A stretch of 64,000 bases of DNA from Chitinophagaceae bacterium. GTDB lineage: Bacteria; Bacteroidota; Bacteroidia; Chitinophagales; Chitinophagaceae. The notes beneath the pieces were generated by a model that saw only the letters and a list, made by a program, of their open reading frames with translations, was not told where the DNA came from and searched no databases. Position 1 is the stretch's first letter. Every line of letters starts with the position of its first letter. The stretch covers positions 17,949-81,948 of the forward strand of contig JAGXRG010000070.1 in assembly GCA_018335935.1 (NCBI GenBank), written 5' to 3'. This document shows, one piece after another, positions 35,300-42,303 of the stretch. A program made the translations under genes and the position numbers.

Positions 35300-36422
35300 T
35301 TGTTTTCAACTGCTCAATTACTGTATCTATTTCTTGTATTGTATTATACTTGCTGAACGAAAACCTTACTGTTACTTCGTTTGAGTTAGGTTTTATATTT
35401 CTGATAACATGACTTCCAGCATCTGCACCACTTGTACAAGCACTACCACCACTAGCACAAATATGATGAATATCTAAATTAAACAACAGCATTTCACTTT
35501 TTTCAGTCTTTGGAAAACTCACACTCAATAATGTATATAACGATTGACCTTGAGGATCGCCATTAAAACTTATACCTTTAAAATGTTGTTGCAATTGTTC
35601 CATCATGTACAACTTTAAACTTTTAATGTAGGTACTATCTTTTTCATAATTTAAAGTTGCCAATTCTAAGGCTTTTCCAAAACCAACAATTCCATATAAA
35701 TTTTCTGTCCCAGCCCTCATATTTCTTTCTTGAGCACCACCATTAATAAAAGGATTAATTTTTACATTTTCATTAATGTATAAAATACCCACACCTTTTG
35801 GTCCATGAAATTTGTGTCCAGCACCTGTTATAAAATCTACTGGTGTATTTCTTAAATCGAATGGAAAATGACCAACAGTTTGAACAGTATCACTATGAAA
35901 AATAGCTCCATGTTCTTTGCAAAGATTTCCAACAGTATGAATGTCTATCATATTGCCAATTTCGTTATTAGCATGCATGAGAGTTACTAAACATTTTTCA
36001 TTACAGTTTTGTAAAATCTGTTTTAAATGTTCTATATCAATATGTCCGTTTGGTAAAATCTTTACAAAAGTTAATTTAACCCCATCTTTTTTATGTAAAT
36101 ATTCAACCGTATGTAAAGTAGCATGATGTTCAATAGGAGAGCTAATGATATGGGTACAACCCAAATCTCTTATAGCAGCACAGATAGCCGTATTGCTGCT
36201 TTCTGTTCCACCACTGGTAAAAAATATTTCTGAAGGATGAGCATTTAAAATTTTTGCAACAGATTTTCTTGAATTTTCAATAGCCATTCTACTTTCTCTG
36301 CCATAGCTATAAATAGAGGAAGGATTACCAAAGTTATTGGTTAAATAAGGCATCATGGCTTCTAAAACTTCTGCATCTAAAGCAGTTGTAGCAGCATTGT
36401 CGAAATAAATTCTTTCTTTCAA
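35292..36422 (-). CDS. Cysteine desulfurase (NifS/IscS family)
   Basis: PLP enzyme that removes sulfur from Cys for Fe-S clusters or thio-modification. 376 residues. IYFDNAATTALDAEVLEAMM opens the fold; FFTSGGTESSNTA, HVMHANNEIGN-type LMHANNEIGN, FHSDTVQTVGHFPFDL and the PLP-Lys site GAGHKFHGPKGVGILY are present. The catalytic Cys is in ASGGSACTSGADAGSHVIRN. The start appears to be TTG: upstream in-frame codons reach a stop within 12 bases with no ATG. HscB lies 4 kb away; no IscU adjoins. Confidence 0.93.
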   Translation of the reverse strand: MKERIYFDNAATTALDAEVLEAMMPYLTNNFGNPSSIYSYGRESRMAIENSRKSVAKILNAHPSEIFFTSGGTESSNTAICAAIRDLGCTHIISSPIEHHATLHTVEYLHKKDGVKLTFVKILPNGHIDIEHLKQILQNCNEKCLVTLMHANNEIGNMIDIHTVGNLCKEHGAIFHSDTVQTVGHFPFDLRNTPVDFITGAGHKFHGPKGVGILYINENVKINPFINGGAQERNMRAGTENLYGIVGFGKALELATLNYEKDSTYIKSLKLYMMEQLQQHFKGISFNGDPQGQSLYTLLSVSFPKTEKSEMLLFNLDIHHICASGGSACTSGADAGSHVIRNIKPNSNEVTVRFSFSKYNTIQEIDTVIEQLKTII

Positions 36423-36458
36423 AACAAAAATTTAATGGTAGAAATAATAGGGTTAAAA

Positions 36459-37265
36459 TTAATGTACAGGGTTGTAATAATTCTTCATGATTTCTGGTAC
36501 GAGAGTTTTTAACTCAGCAATTCTTTTTTCATCACTTGGGTGTGTGCTTAAGAACTCTGGAGGTTTTGTTCCACCTTGTTGCGACATTCTTTGCCAAAAT
36601 GGAATGGCTTCTCTTGGGTCGTAATTGGCTAAAGCAGCAAACATTAATCCGAATTTATCAGCTTCTAATTCATTGCTTCTACTAAATGGTAATACATACC
36701 CCAAATTACTGCCAATACCATAAGCACTCATAAACAAATTTTGTGTTTGTTGTGGTTTATCTTGAATTGCTACAGATAAAGCAATACCACCTAATTGTTG
36801 TACTAAACCTTGACTCATTCTTTCACTGCCATGTTTTGCTAAAGCATGTGCAATCTCATGACCCATAACTATTGCTAAAGCGTTTTCATTTTGGGTTACT
36901 GGTAGTAAGCCTGTATAAACAACAATTTTACCGCCTGGCATACACCAAGCATTGATGTTTTTATCTTCAACCAAATTAATTTCCCATTTATATCCTGAGA
37001 GTTCACTGCTTAAATTATTTTTTTGATAATATTGGTTGATGGCATTAATTAAGTTATTGCCTACTCTTTTTACCATAGCTGCATTATTACTTGCAGTTGG
37101 TTGTACTACTTTATTGGTAGAAAGAAACTCTGAATATTGAGCAAGAGCCATGGATTGCACTTCGCTCTCTGGTACTAAACTCAATTGATTACGACCAGTA
37201 ATAGCGTTTCTTTCGCAAGAAATCAATACTATTCCAACAAGTAAAAGACAAAATATTTTTTTCAT
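36459..37265 (-). CDS. M48-family metallopeptidase, lipoprotein
   Basis: 268 residues. The signal peptide ends in a lipobox LLVGIVLISC, with Cys at about 17. The zinc site HEIAH is in VMGHEIAHALAKHGSERM, with the third ligand Glu in RSNELEADKFGLMFA. STHPSDEKRIAEL is the conserved C-terminal motif. Related to LoiP/BepA-type outer-membrane quality-control proteases; periplasmic, membrane-tethered. It follows bshB1 by 7 bp on the same strand and precedes the cysteine desulfurase gene by 36 bp. Confidence 0.92.
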   Translation of the reverse strand: MKKIFCLLLVGIVLISCERNAITGRNQLSLVPESEVQSMALAQYSEFLSTNKVVQPTASNNAAMVKRVGNNLINAINQYYQKNNLSSELSGYKWEINLVEDKNINAWCMPGGKIVVYTGLLPVTQNENALAIVMGHEIAHALAKHGSERMSQGLVQQLGGIALSVAIQDKPQQTQNLFMSAYGIGSNLGYVLPFSRSNELEADKFGLMFAALANYDPREAIPFWQRMSQQGGTKPPEFLSTHPSDEKRIAELKTLVPEIMKNYYNPVH

Positions 37266-37272
37266 AGTAAGG

Positions 37273-38004
37273 TTAAGTTACATTTTTTATAAAACCATCA
37301 AAATTTTTAAATCCAATTAATTTTTTGGTGATGAATCCTTCTGCATAATGAACACCAATTTGTTTTCCTAATTGTAGAGCCTTAGCTTTTATGGATTCTA
37401 AAAACAAAGGCGATGAAATATAGGTTTGTGGTTCAGTTGAGTTTTCATCATAAAATTGGGTAGAATAACATAAAATTGACTCAATTTTTTTATAGTGAAA
37501 ATCAGAAATATCAATAACAAAATCGGGTTCTAAATATCTATCTTGAATGTAATGAAATACATAAGTAGGCCTGTGTGCCACTTGAATATTACCCTGTTCG
37601 TCTTTGGTTTCTATTTTTCTTAAACCACTTAAAAAAGCAGCATCAGCCACTAGTGCAGCACTTCTACCATGGTCTGGATGCCTATCTTCAGGGGCATTGC
37701 ATAAAACAATTTCTGGTTGATATTTTCTAATTGCCTGAATTATTTGTTTTTGATGGGCTTCATCATTCTTAAAAAAACCATCAGCCATTTTTAAATTTTC
37801 TCTAATGTGTATACCTAATACTTTGGCTGCATTTTCTGCTTCAGTTTTTCTAGTATCAGCAGTGCCTCTTGTGCCAAGTTCACCTTGAGTTAAATCTATA
37901 ATACCCACTTTTTTACCTTGAGCTATTGCCGAAAGCAAAGTGCCTGCACAGCCTAACTCAACGTCGTCTGGATGAACCCCAAAAGCTAAAATATCTAATT
38001 TCAT
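37273..38004 (-). CDS. bshB1: Bacillithiol biosynthesis deacetylase BshB1
   Basis: Zinc-dependent LmbE-type deacetylase acting on GlcNAc-malate, second step of bacillithiol synthesis. 243 residues from the preferred ATG (MKLDILAFGVHPDDVELGC); an ATG 18 nt further upstream is also possible. The zinc motif HPDD, then DLTQGELGTRGTADTRKTEA, NAPEDRHPDHGRSAALVADA, QDRYLEPDFVIDIS and GKQIGVHYAEGF are diagnostic of BshB1. BshA and BshC are not in the window. Co-directional with the M48 gene downstream. Confidence 0.93.
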   Translation of the reverse strand: MKLDILAFGVHPDDVELGCAGTLLSAIAQGKKVGIIDLTQGELGTRGTADTRKTEAENAAKVLGIHIRENLKMADGFFKNDEAHQKQIIQAIRKYQPEIVLCNAPEDRHPDHGRSAALVADAAFLSGLRKIETKDEQGNIQVAHRPTYVFHYIQDRYLEPDFVIDISDFHYKKIESILCYSTQFYDENSTEPQTYISSPLFLESIKAKALQLGKQIGVHYAEGFITKKLIGFKNFDGFIKNVT

Positions 38005-38042
38005 ATTTTGTATTGATTGCAAAAGTAATCATGTATGGCCAA

Positions 38043-38074
38043 TAAAAAAGTCCCACCAAAATTTGGCAGGACTT
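38043..38074 (-). terminator. Terminator of rpmE2
   Basis: AAGTCC ... GGACTT stem continued by CCAAA/TTTGG with small mismatches, followed on the minus strand by six T. Confidence 0.75.
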
Positions 38075-38096
38075 ATTATAATTTTTTACAAAAGAA

Positions 38097-38348
38097 TTAA
38101 TCTTTTTTAGCGTAACGTTTTTTGAATTTATCAATACGTCCTGCAGTGTCAACCAATACATTTTTACCAGTATAAAATGGGTGAGATGTATTAGAAATCT
38201 CTAATTTAATTAAAGGGTATTCGTTACCGTCTTCCCATTTAATAGTTTCTTTAGAATGTGCAGTTGATTTGCTTAAGAATGATGTGCCATTACTCATGTC
38301 TTGAAACACAACAAATCTGTAACTTTCTGGATGGATACCTTTTCGCAT
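38097..38348 (-). CDS. rpmE2: 50S ribosomal protein L31, type B (zinc-independent)
   Basis: 83 residues. [60 protein letters not shown] and the basic tail match the C-minus L31 form, which lacks the four zinc cysteines. It is monocistronic, with its own promoter, a hairpin in the 5' leader and a terminator. No type A copy is in the window. Confidence 0.96.
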   Translation of the reverse strand: MRKGIHPESYRFVVFQDMSNGTSFLSKSTAHSKETIKWEDGNEYPLIKLEISNTSHPFYTGKNVLVDTAGRIDKFKKRYAKKD

Positions 38349-38364
38349 AATTTTTGATTTAGGC

Positions 38365-38384
38365 TGTACGGTTTTTGCCGTACA
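38365..38384 (-). promoter_or_regulatory. Hairpin in the rpmE2 5' leader
   Basis: TGTACGG and CCGTACA, a perfect 7-bp stem with a 6-nt loop, located between the predicted transcript start and the L31 ATG. L31 leaders with hairpins are known in other phyla; control by L31 here is inference. Confidence 0.45.
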
Positions 38385-38401
38385 ATTTTAAAATAAGGTT
38401 G

Positions 38402-38409
38402 CAAAAGTA
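38402..38409 (-). promoter_or_regulatory. -7 box of rpmE2
   Basis: TACTTTTG on the minus strand, followed by CAACC as in several other promoters here; leader of about 45 nt. Confidence 0.55.
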
Positions 38410-38439
38410 AGGAGTTTAGGTCAATTAAGGTACTAAAAA

Positions 38440-39546
38440 TTAAATTTCTTGTAGAATTTGATATGTTTTTGCAGCTATATTTCCCCAATAAAAATGCCGA
38501 TAAAATACTTCAGGAGTTTGCAGATCTTTTTCAACTTCCAAAATTGATTGAGAAAATTTATCCCAATCACTATCATTTACAATTAATAATTTACCATTAA
38601 CAATTGTCTCAGGTATTCCAAAAGCACCAGATTGTGTAGAAATAACAGTGGTATTGTATGCTAAGGCTTCAACAATTTTAGTTTTAATACCACCACCATC
38701 CATAACAGGATTTATAAAAATATCTGCAGCTTTAAAATAAACTGAAATATCATCAACCATTCCACAAAAAACAATATTTGGATACTCTTGTTGAGTGAAA
38801 GATTTAGGCAAACCCTTACCACAAACTAATATTTTATATTGATTTTTTAAATCTTTAATTAAGAATGGGTTTATATGTTTTAAAATATTATCTAGTGCAT
38901 TCAAATTAGGAGTGTAGTTCAAACTGCCATTAAACAGCAATATTTTTTCATTTGCTTGAATGGAATATTTTGTTTGGATGTATTGCTTAGCTTGAAGTTT
39001 TTCTTCAACAGATGGTAACTTATCTATTTCAATACCATAAGTGCTTACAGCAGATTTTAGTTTTGAGATTTTATAATACTCAATGGCGTAATTCCTATCT
39101 TCTTCAGTAATAAATAAACTATAATCAGCTTGTTGATGAATGCATTTTTCATAATGCCATAATATTTTCCACCACCATTTATTTAATGATTTAAATCTGT
39201 TGGCTTCAATATTATGCGAATGAATTATGAGTTTTACATTACAGAATCGTTGCAATAAAAAGCCCAACCAACCCCAATATGGGTGTTCCAAAATAATATG
39301 GGTAATTTTTTCTTGCTGAATGATTCTTCTTATAATAAAAAAATAAAATAAATTAATATATCTAAATACAGAATTGCTTAAAATAGCTCTTACTAAATAG
39401 GGGGCTTCAGTTGAAACATTTGATTTTGTTGTAATACATGATAGCGAAACAAGTTTACTTAAATAGCTGTTATGCAATGCAATATGCTTTTGTCCACCCA
39501 TTTTAGCAGGTAGAAATTGATAAGAAACAATACTTAAAACTTTCAT
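38440..39546 (-). CDS. Glycosyltransferase, GT4-like
   Basis: 368 residues with GT-B fold. The N-terminal domain starts KVLSIVSYQFLPAKMGGQKH. IIHSHNIEANRFKSL and YSLFITEEDRNYAIEYYK follow; LLFNGSLNYTPNLNALDNIL opens the C-terminal domain. The donor-site segment is INPVMDGGGIKTKIVEALAY, then VISTQSGAFGIPE, with the catalytic-type Glu in VEALA. Probably acts on a surface polysaccharide; donor and acceptor unknown. It is not BshA: that protein has a different N-terminus. It precedes rpmE2 on the same strand. Confidence 0.85.
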   Translation of the reverse strand: MKVLSIVSYQFLPAKMGGQKHIALHNSYLSKLVSLSCITTKSNVSTEAPYLVRAILSNSVFRYINLFYFFIIRRIIQQEKITHIILEHPYWGWLGFLLQRFCNVKLIIHSHNIEANRFKSLNKWWWKILWHYEKCIHQQADYSLFITEEDRNYAIEYYKISKLKSAVSTYGIEIDKLPSVEEKLQAKQYIQTKYSIQANEKILLFNGSLNYTPNLNALDNILKHINPFLIKDLKNQYKILVCGKGLPKSFTQQEYPNIVFCGMVDDISVYFKAADIFINPVMDGGGIKTKIVEALAYNTTVISTQSGAFGIPETIVNGKLLIVNDSDWDKFSQSILEVEKDLQTPEVFYRHFYWGNIAAKTYQILQEI

Positions 39547-39684
39547 GTATTACAGTTCAGTTACAAATAAACTAAAAACAATTCAACTCGAAATTTATAA
39601 TCGTGAATAAATAAATCGTTTATTTATTCACATTTTATGCTCAAAACCCTTTCTATCAGCTATTTTTACCGACTAATTTTTTAT

Positions 39685-40509
39685 ATGATGGATGTAATGC
39701 AACAATTAAACGAAACGGTTAACTATTTAAAAACTAGAGTTAATAACACAGCAAAAGTAGGCATAGTTTTAGGTAGTGGATTAGGCAATTTGTCTGAAGT
39801 AATTGAAATAGAAGAATCTATACCTTATGGTGACATTCCTCATTTTCCAGTAAGCACAGTAAAAGGTCATGGTGGTAAATTGATTTTTGGAAAACTTGGT
39901 GGAACAAAAGTGATGTGCATGAGTGGCAGATTTCATTATTATGAAGGCTATTCTGCTCAACAAGTAGTTTTACCCATTCGAGTAATGAAAATGCTTGGAG
40001 TTGAAACTGTATTACTATCTAATGCAGCAGGAGCTGTAAATCCTAATTATAAGGTTGGTGATTTAATGGTAATTAAAGATCATATTAGCTTTTTTACTGA
40101 AAATCCATTGATTGGAAAAAATATTGAAAGCCTAGGCACTCGTTTTCCTGACATGAGTGAGCCTTACAATTTAGAATTAGTTGCTAAAGCCCTTGAAATT
40201 GGTAAAGCAAATAATATTGAATTACATCAAGGAGTTTATACTGCTGTAACAGGACCAACCTTTGAAACACATGCTGAATACAGAATGATTAAAATAATAG
40301 GTAGCGATGTTGTGGGAATGAGTACTGTACAAGAATGTATAGCTGCTGTACATTGTGGCTTAAAAGTTTTTGCTGTAAGTGTGGTTACCGATTTGGGTAT
40401 AAGAGAAGGAAACGATGTAATTACACACGAAGAAGTTTTACATGCTGCAAAACAAGCTGAGCCAAAATTAACTTTATTGTTTACTGAACTTGCAAAATCA
40501 ATAGGGTAG
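39685..40509 (+). CDS. Purine-nucleoside phosphorylase
   Basis: Phosphorolysis of (deoxy)inosine and guanosine in purine salvage; trimeric type. 274 residues from the ATG chosen; ATGs at 39637 (upstream) and 39688 or 39697 (downstream) are alternatives. The phosphate loop GIVLGSGLGNL, HFPVSTVKGHGGKLIFG, MSGRFHYYEGYS, SNAAGAVNPNYKVGDLMVIK, GVYTAVTGPTFETHAEYRM and GMSTVQECIAA are family signatures. hscB starts 6 bp after the stop, so the two are co-transcribed. Confidence 0.92.
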   Translation: MMDVMQQLNETVNYLKTRVNNTAKVGIVLGSGLGNLSEVIEIEESIPYGDIPHFPVSTVKGHGGKLIFGKLGGTKVMCMSGRFHYYEGYSAQQVVLPIRVMKMLGVETVLLSNAAGAVNPNYKVGDLMVIKDHISFFTENPLIGKNIESLGTRFPDMSEPYNLELVAKALEIGKANNIELHQGVYTAVTGPTFETHAEYRMIKIIGSDVVGMSTVQECIAAVHCGLKVFAVSVVTDLGIREGNDVITHEEVLHAAKQAEPKLTLLFTELAKSIG

Positions 40510-40515
40510 AAGTAG

Positions 40516-41028
40516 ATGAATTATTTTGAGCTATATAATTTGCCCGTTTCTTTTCAACCTAATAAGTTATTGGTTAAAGAAAAGTATTTTGAATTAAGCA
40601 GAAAATACCATCCAGACTTTTATGGAAGTGGTACTCAAGAAGAACAGCAAGAAGCTTTAGAAATGTCGGCTTTGGTAAATAAAGCTTTTAAAACATTTTC
40701 AAATGCAGATGCAACAATTAAATACATTTTAGAGCTCAAAGGTTTAATAGAAGAAGAAGAAAAGTATTCATTACCCAATAGTTTTTTAATGGAAATGATG
40801 GAATTGAATGAAGAAGTGATGGAAGCTAAAATGACTGATGATCCTCAGTTTACAGAAGGTATAAAATTGAAGATAGATCGTTTTATAGATGAAGTGTATC
40901 AAGAAGTTGAAGTATTCATAACTGCAGCAACCATAGATGAATTAAAAGAAGAAGATTTTTTAAAAGTAAAGGAGTATTATTTTAAGAAGAAATATCTCAA
41001 TCGTATTTTGGAAAGTTTAGAAAGCTAA
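40516..41028 (+). CDS. hscB: Fe-S cluster assembly co-chaperone HscB
   Basis: 170 residues. The N-terminal J domain has the HPD motif at 32-34 (SRKYHPDFYG). The C-terminal three-helix domain contains FLMEMMELNEEVMEAK, the IscU-binding type of HscB. It delivers IscU to the Hsp70 HscA/DnaK. Unlinked from isc genes here; it follows purine nucleoside phosphorylase by 6 bp. Confidence 0.92.
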   Translation: MNYFELYNLPVSFQPNKLLVKEKYFELSRKYHPDFYGSGTQEEQQEALEMSALVNKAFKTFSNADATIKYILELKGLIEEEEKYSLPNSFLMEMMELNEEVMEAKMTDDPQFTEGIKLKIDRFIDEVYQEVEVFITAATIDELKEEDFLKVKEYYFKKKYLNRILESLES

Positions 41029-41051
41029 TGCATATTTGCAACCCTTGCAAT

Positions 41052-41084
41052 TCAAGTTAAAAGTAAAAAGTTAAAAGCATAAAG
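41052..41084. repeat. Intergenic repeat shared with the crtI-like gene
   Basis: 33 nt beginning TCAAGTTAAAAGTAAAAAGT, between hscB and the tRNA gene. The same sequence with three mismatches lies inside the desaturase gene at 32311-32343. Confidence 0.7.
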
Positions 41085-41128
41085 TTTTCAACTTCGAACT
41101 TCGAACATCACACTTCTAACTTAATTAG

Positions 41129-41212
41129 GCCCAGATGGCGGAATTGGTAGACGCAGCAGACTCAAAATCTGCCGTTCGCAAGGATGTGCAGGTTCGATTC
41201 CTGTTCTGGGCA
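41129..41212 (+). tRNA. tRNA-Leu (anticodon CAA)
   Basis: 84 nt. The acceptor arm GCCCAGA pairs with TCTGGGC. The D-arm contains GAATTGGTAGACGC. The anticodon stem GCAGA/TCTGC closes the loop CTCAAAA, giving CAA (reads UUG). A long variable arm is present (class II), and the T-arm is GCAGGTTCGATTCCTGT. The discriminator is A; the 3' CCA is not encoded. Confidence 0.95.
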
Positions 41213-41213
41213 C

Positions 41214-41244
41214 AAAAAAGCTTCGAAATTTTCGAAGCTTTTTT
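41214..41244 (+). terminator. Terminator after tRNA-Leu
   Basis: AAAAAAGCTTCGAAA pairs with TTTCGAAGCTTTTTT around one base; ends in T6. A nearly identical hairpin lies at 41994-42028. Confidence 0.88.
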
Positions 41245-41299
41245 AGTTTTTATATAACCATTATTATTCTAGGGTTTAACAAGCTCCTACATAAATTCA

Positions 41300-41307
41300 T
41301 ACATTTG
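41300..41307 (+). promoter_or_regulatory. -7 box of the lipoprotein gene
   Basis: TACATTTG, 26 nt before the preferred ATG at 41334; it makes the GTG at 41313 an unlikely start. Confidence 0.45.
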
Positions 41308-41333
41308 AATGAGTGAATCTTTTAAATTTTCAA

Positions 41334-41933
41334 ATGTTAATGCCTAAACTCCAGAAATATTTATTTTGTACTACTGTTATTCTAGTTCTGAGTTTATTAT
41401 CATGCAGCAAAGAAAACAGCGAAACAGAATTGATCACTAATCCATTTAAGGTTTATAAAATAAGTAAAGGCCAACATTTTTCTGAGCATACAATCTTTAA
41501 AGAAATAACTGGATTAAAAGCCATGTCATTTACTGTAATTTTCGACAGTACAGCTAAATACACTTCAATAAATCCACAAAATCAATTTGATATTAACAAA
41601 CTCTATGGATTTGCAGATAATAACAAATTTCATCATGTATTTAGTGCACGCATTGGTTGGAGATGGGTGTCAAACCAATTAGAGCTTTTAGGCTATGTAT
41701 ATAACGATAGTATTCTCAAGTTTGCACCCATTGGTTTTTTCCCTCTCAATACAGAACTTCCTTGCAAGATAGAAGTAGCAAAAAATAAATATTTATTTAG
41801 AGTGAATAATATTCTAGCTGAACTTCCACGTACAACACTTGATTCAACAGCCAACGGTTATCAATTGTATCCATATTTTGGAGGAGATGAAACTGCACCT
41901 CATGATATTTATATTCGTATTAAGGATCATTGA
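41334..41933 (+). CDS. Lipoprotein of a conserved Bacteroidota family, function unknown
   Basis: 199 residues. The lipobox VLSLLSC gives a lipidated Cys near residue 24; ATGs at 41334 and 41340 both yield a good signal peptide, and the GTG at 41313 is less likely. The mature protein is beta-rich: FDINKLYGFADNNKFHHVFS, ARIGWRWVSNQLELLGYVYN, YLFRVNNILAELPRTT and YQLYPYFGGDETAPHDIYI. I recognise these blocks from uncharacterised Bacteroidota lipoproteins; a jelly-roll or laminin-like fold would fit. It stands alone between two near-identical terminators. Confidence 0.78.
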   Translation: MLMPKLQKYLFCTTVILVLSLLSCSKENSETELITNPFKVYKISKGQHFSEHTIFKEITGLKAMSFTVIFDSTAKYTSINPQNQFDINKLYGFADNNKFHHVFSARIGWRWVSNQLELLGYVYNDSILKFAPIGFFPLNTELPCKIEVAKNKYLFRVNNILAELPRTTLDSTANGYQLYPYFGGDETAPHDIYIRIKDH

Positions 41934-41993
41934 TATTCCTTAAAGAAAGGAAATATTATTTCTAAGTTCAAACAACAAATACTTTCAATTGTA

Positions 41994-42028
41994 TAAAAAA
42001 AGCTTCGAAAATTTTCGAAGCTTTTTTG
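41994..42028. terminator. Bidirectional terminator
   Basis: AAGCTTCGAAAA and TTTTCGAAGCTT with A-run before and T-run after. It serves the lipoprotein gene and the convergent small-protein gene at 42048. Confidence 0.88.
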
Positions 42029-42047
42029 TGTTTTAGTTTTTTGAGAA

Positions 42048-42254
42048 TTACTTTTCCTTTTGTTGATTATTGTCTTTTACTTTTTTAATACCATATGCAG
42101 CACCAGCAGCAAGAAGTATACTTAAGCCACCATCAAAAGGTACTCCAGGATCTCCTCCTGGATCTCCAGGACCCTGTGCTATGCTTAATATTGGTAAGAC
42201 TAATGCAAATAATAGAATTATAAACGGTTGTATATTTTTAAATTGAATTTTCAT
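42048..42254 (-). CDS. Small exported protein with PID-CTERM-like sorting tail
   Basis: 68 residues: signal peptide (about 10-26, LPILSIAQ), a short Gly/Pro/Asp-rich linker (GPGDPGGDPGVP), then PFDGGLSILLAAGAAYGIKK, i.e. a P-x-D-G-G motif, a hydrophobic helix and a basic end. From memory this matches the Bacteroidota PID-CTERM protein-sorting tail. There is almost nothing between signal and tail, so the mature product would be tiny. It is located 49 bp after the large T9SS gene on the same strand. Confidence 0.72.
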   Translation of the reverse strand: MKIQFKNIQPFIILLFALVLPILSIAQGPGDPGGDPGVPFDGGLSILLAAGAAYGIKKVKDNNQQKEK

Positions 42255-42303
42255 GTCGAAGTTTTATAAAGTAATTTGATGGTTTAAATGAATAGTTTGT
42301 TAT

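Noticed and set aside
38440..39546. The glycosyltransferase as BshA, because it is near bshB1
   Set aside because: BshA has a characteristic glycine-rich N-terminus different from this protein, and rpmE2 with its own promoter and terminator separates the two genes.
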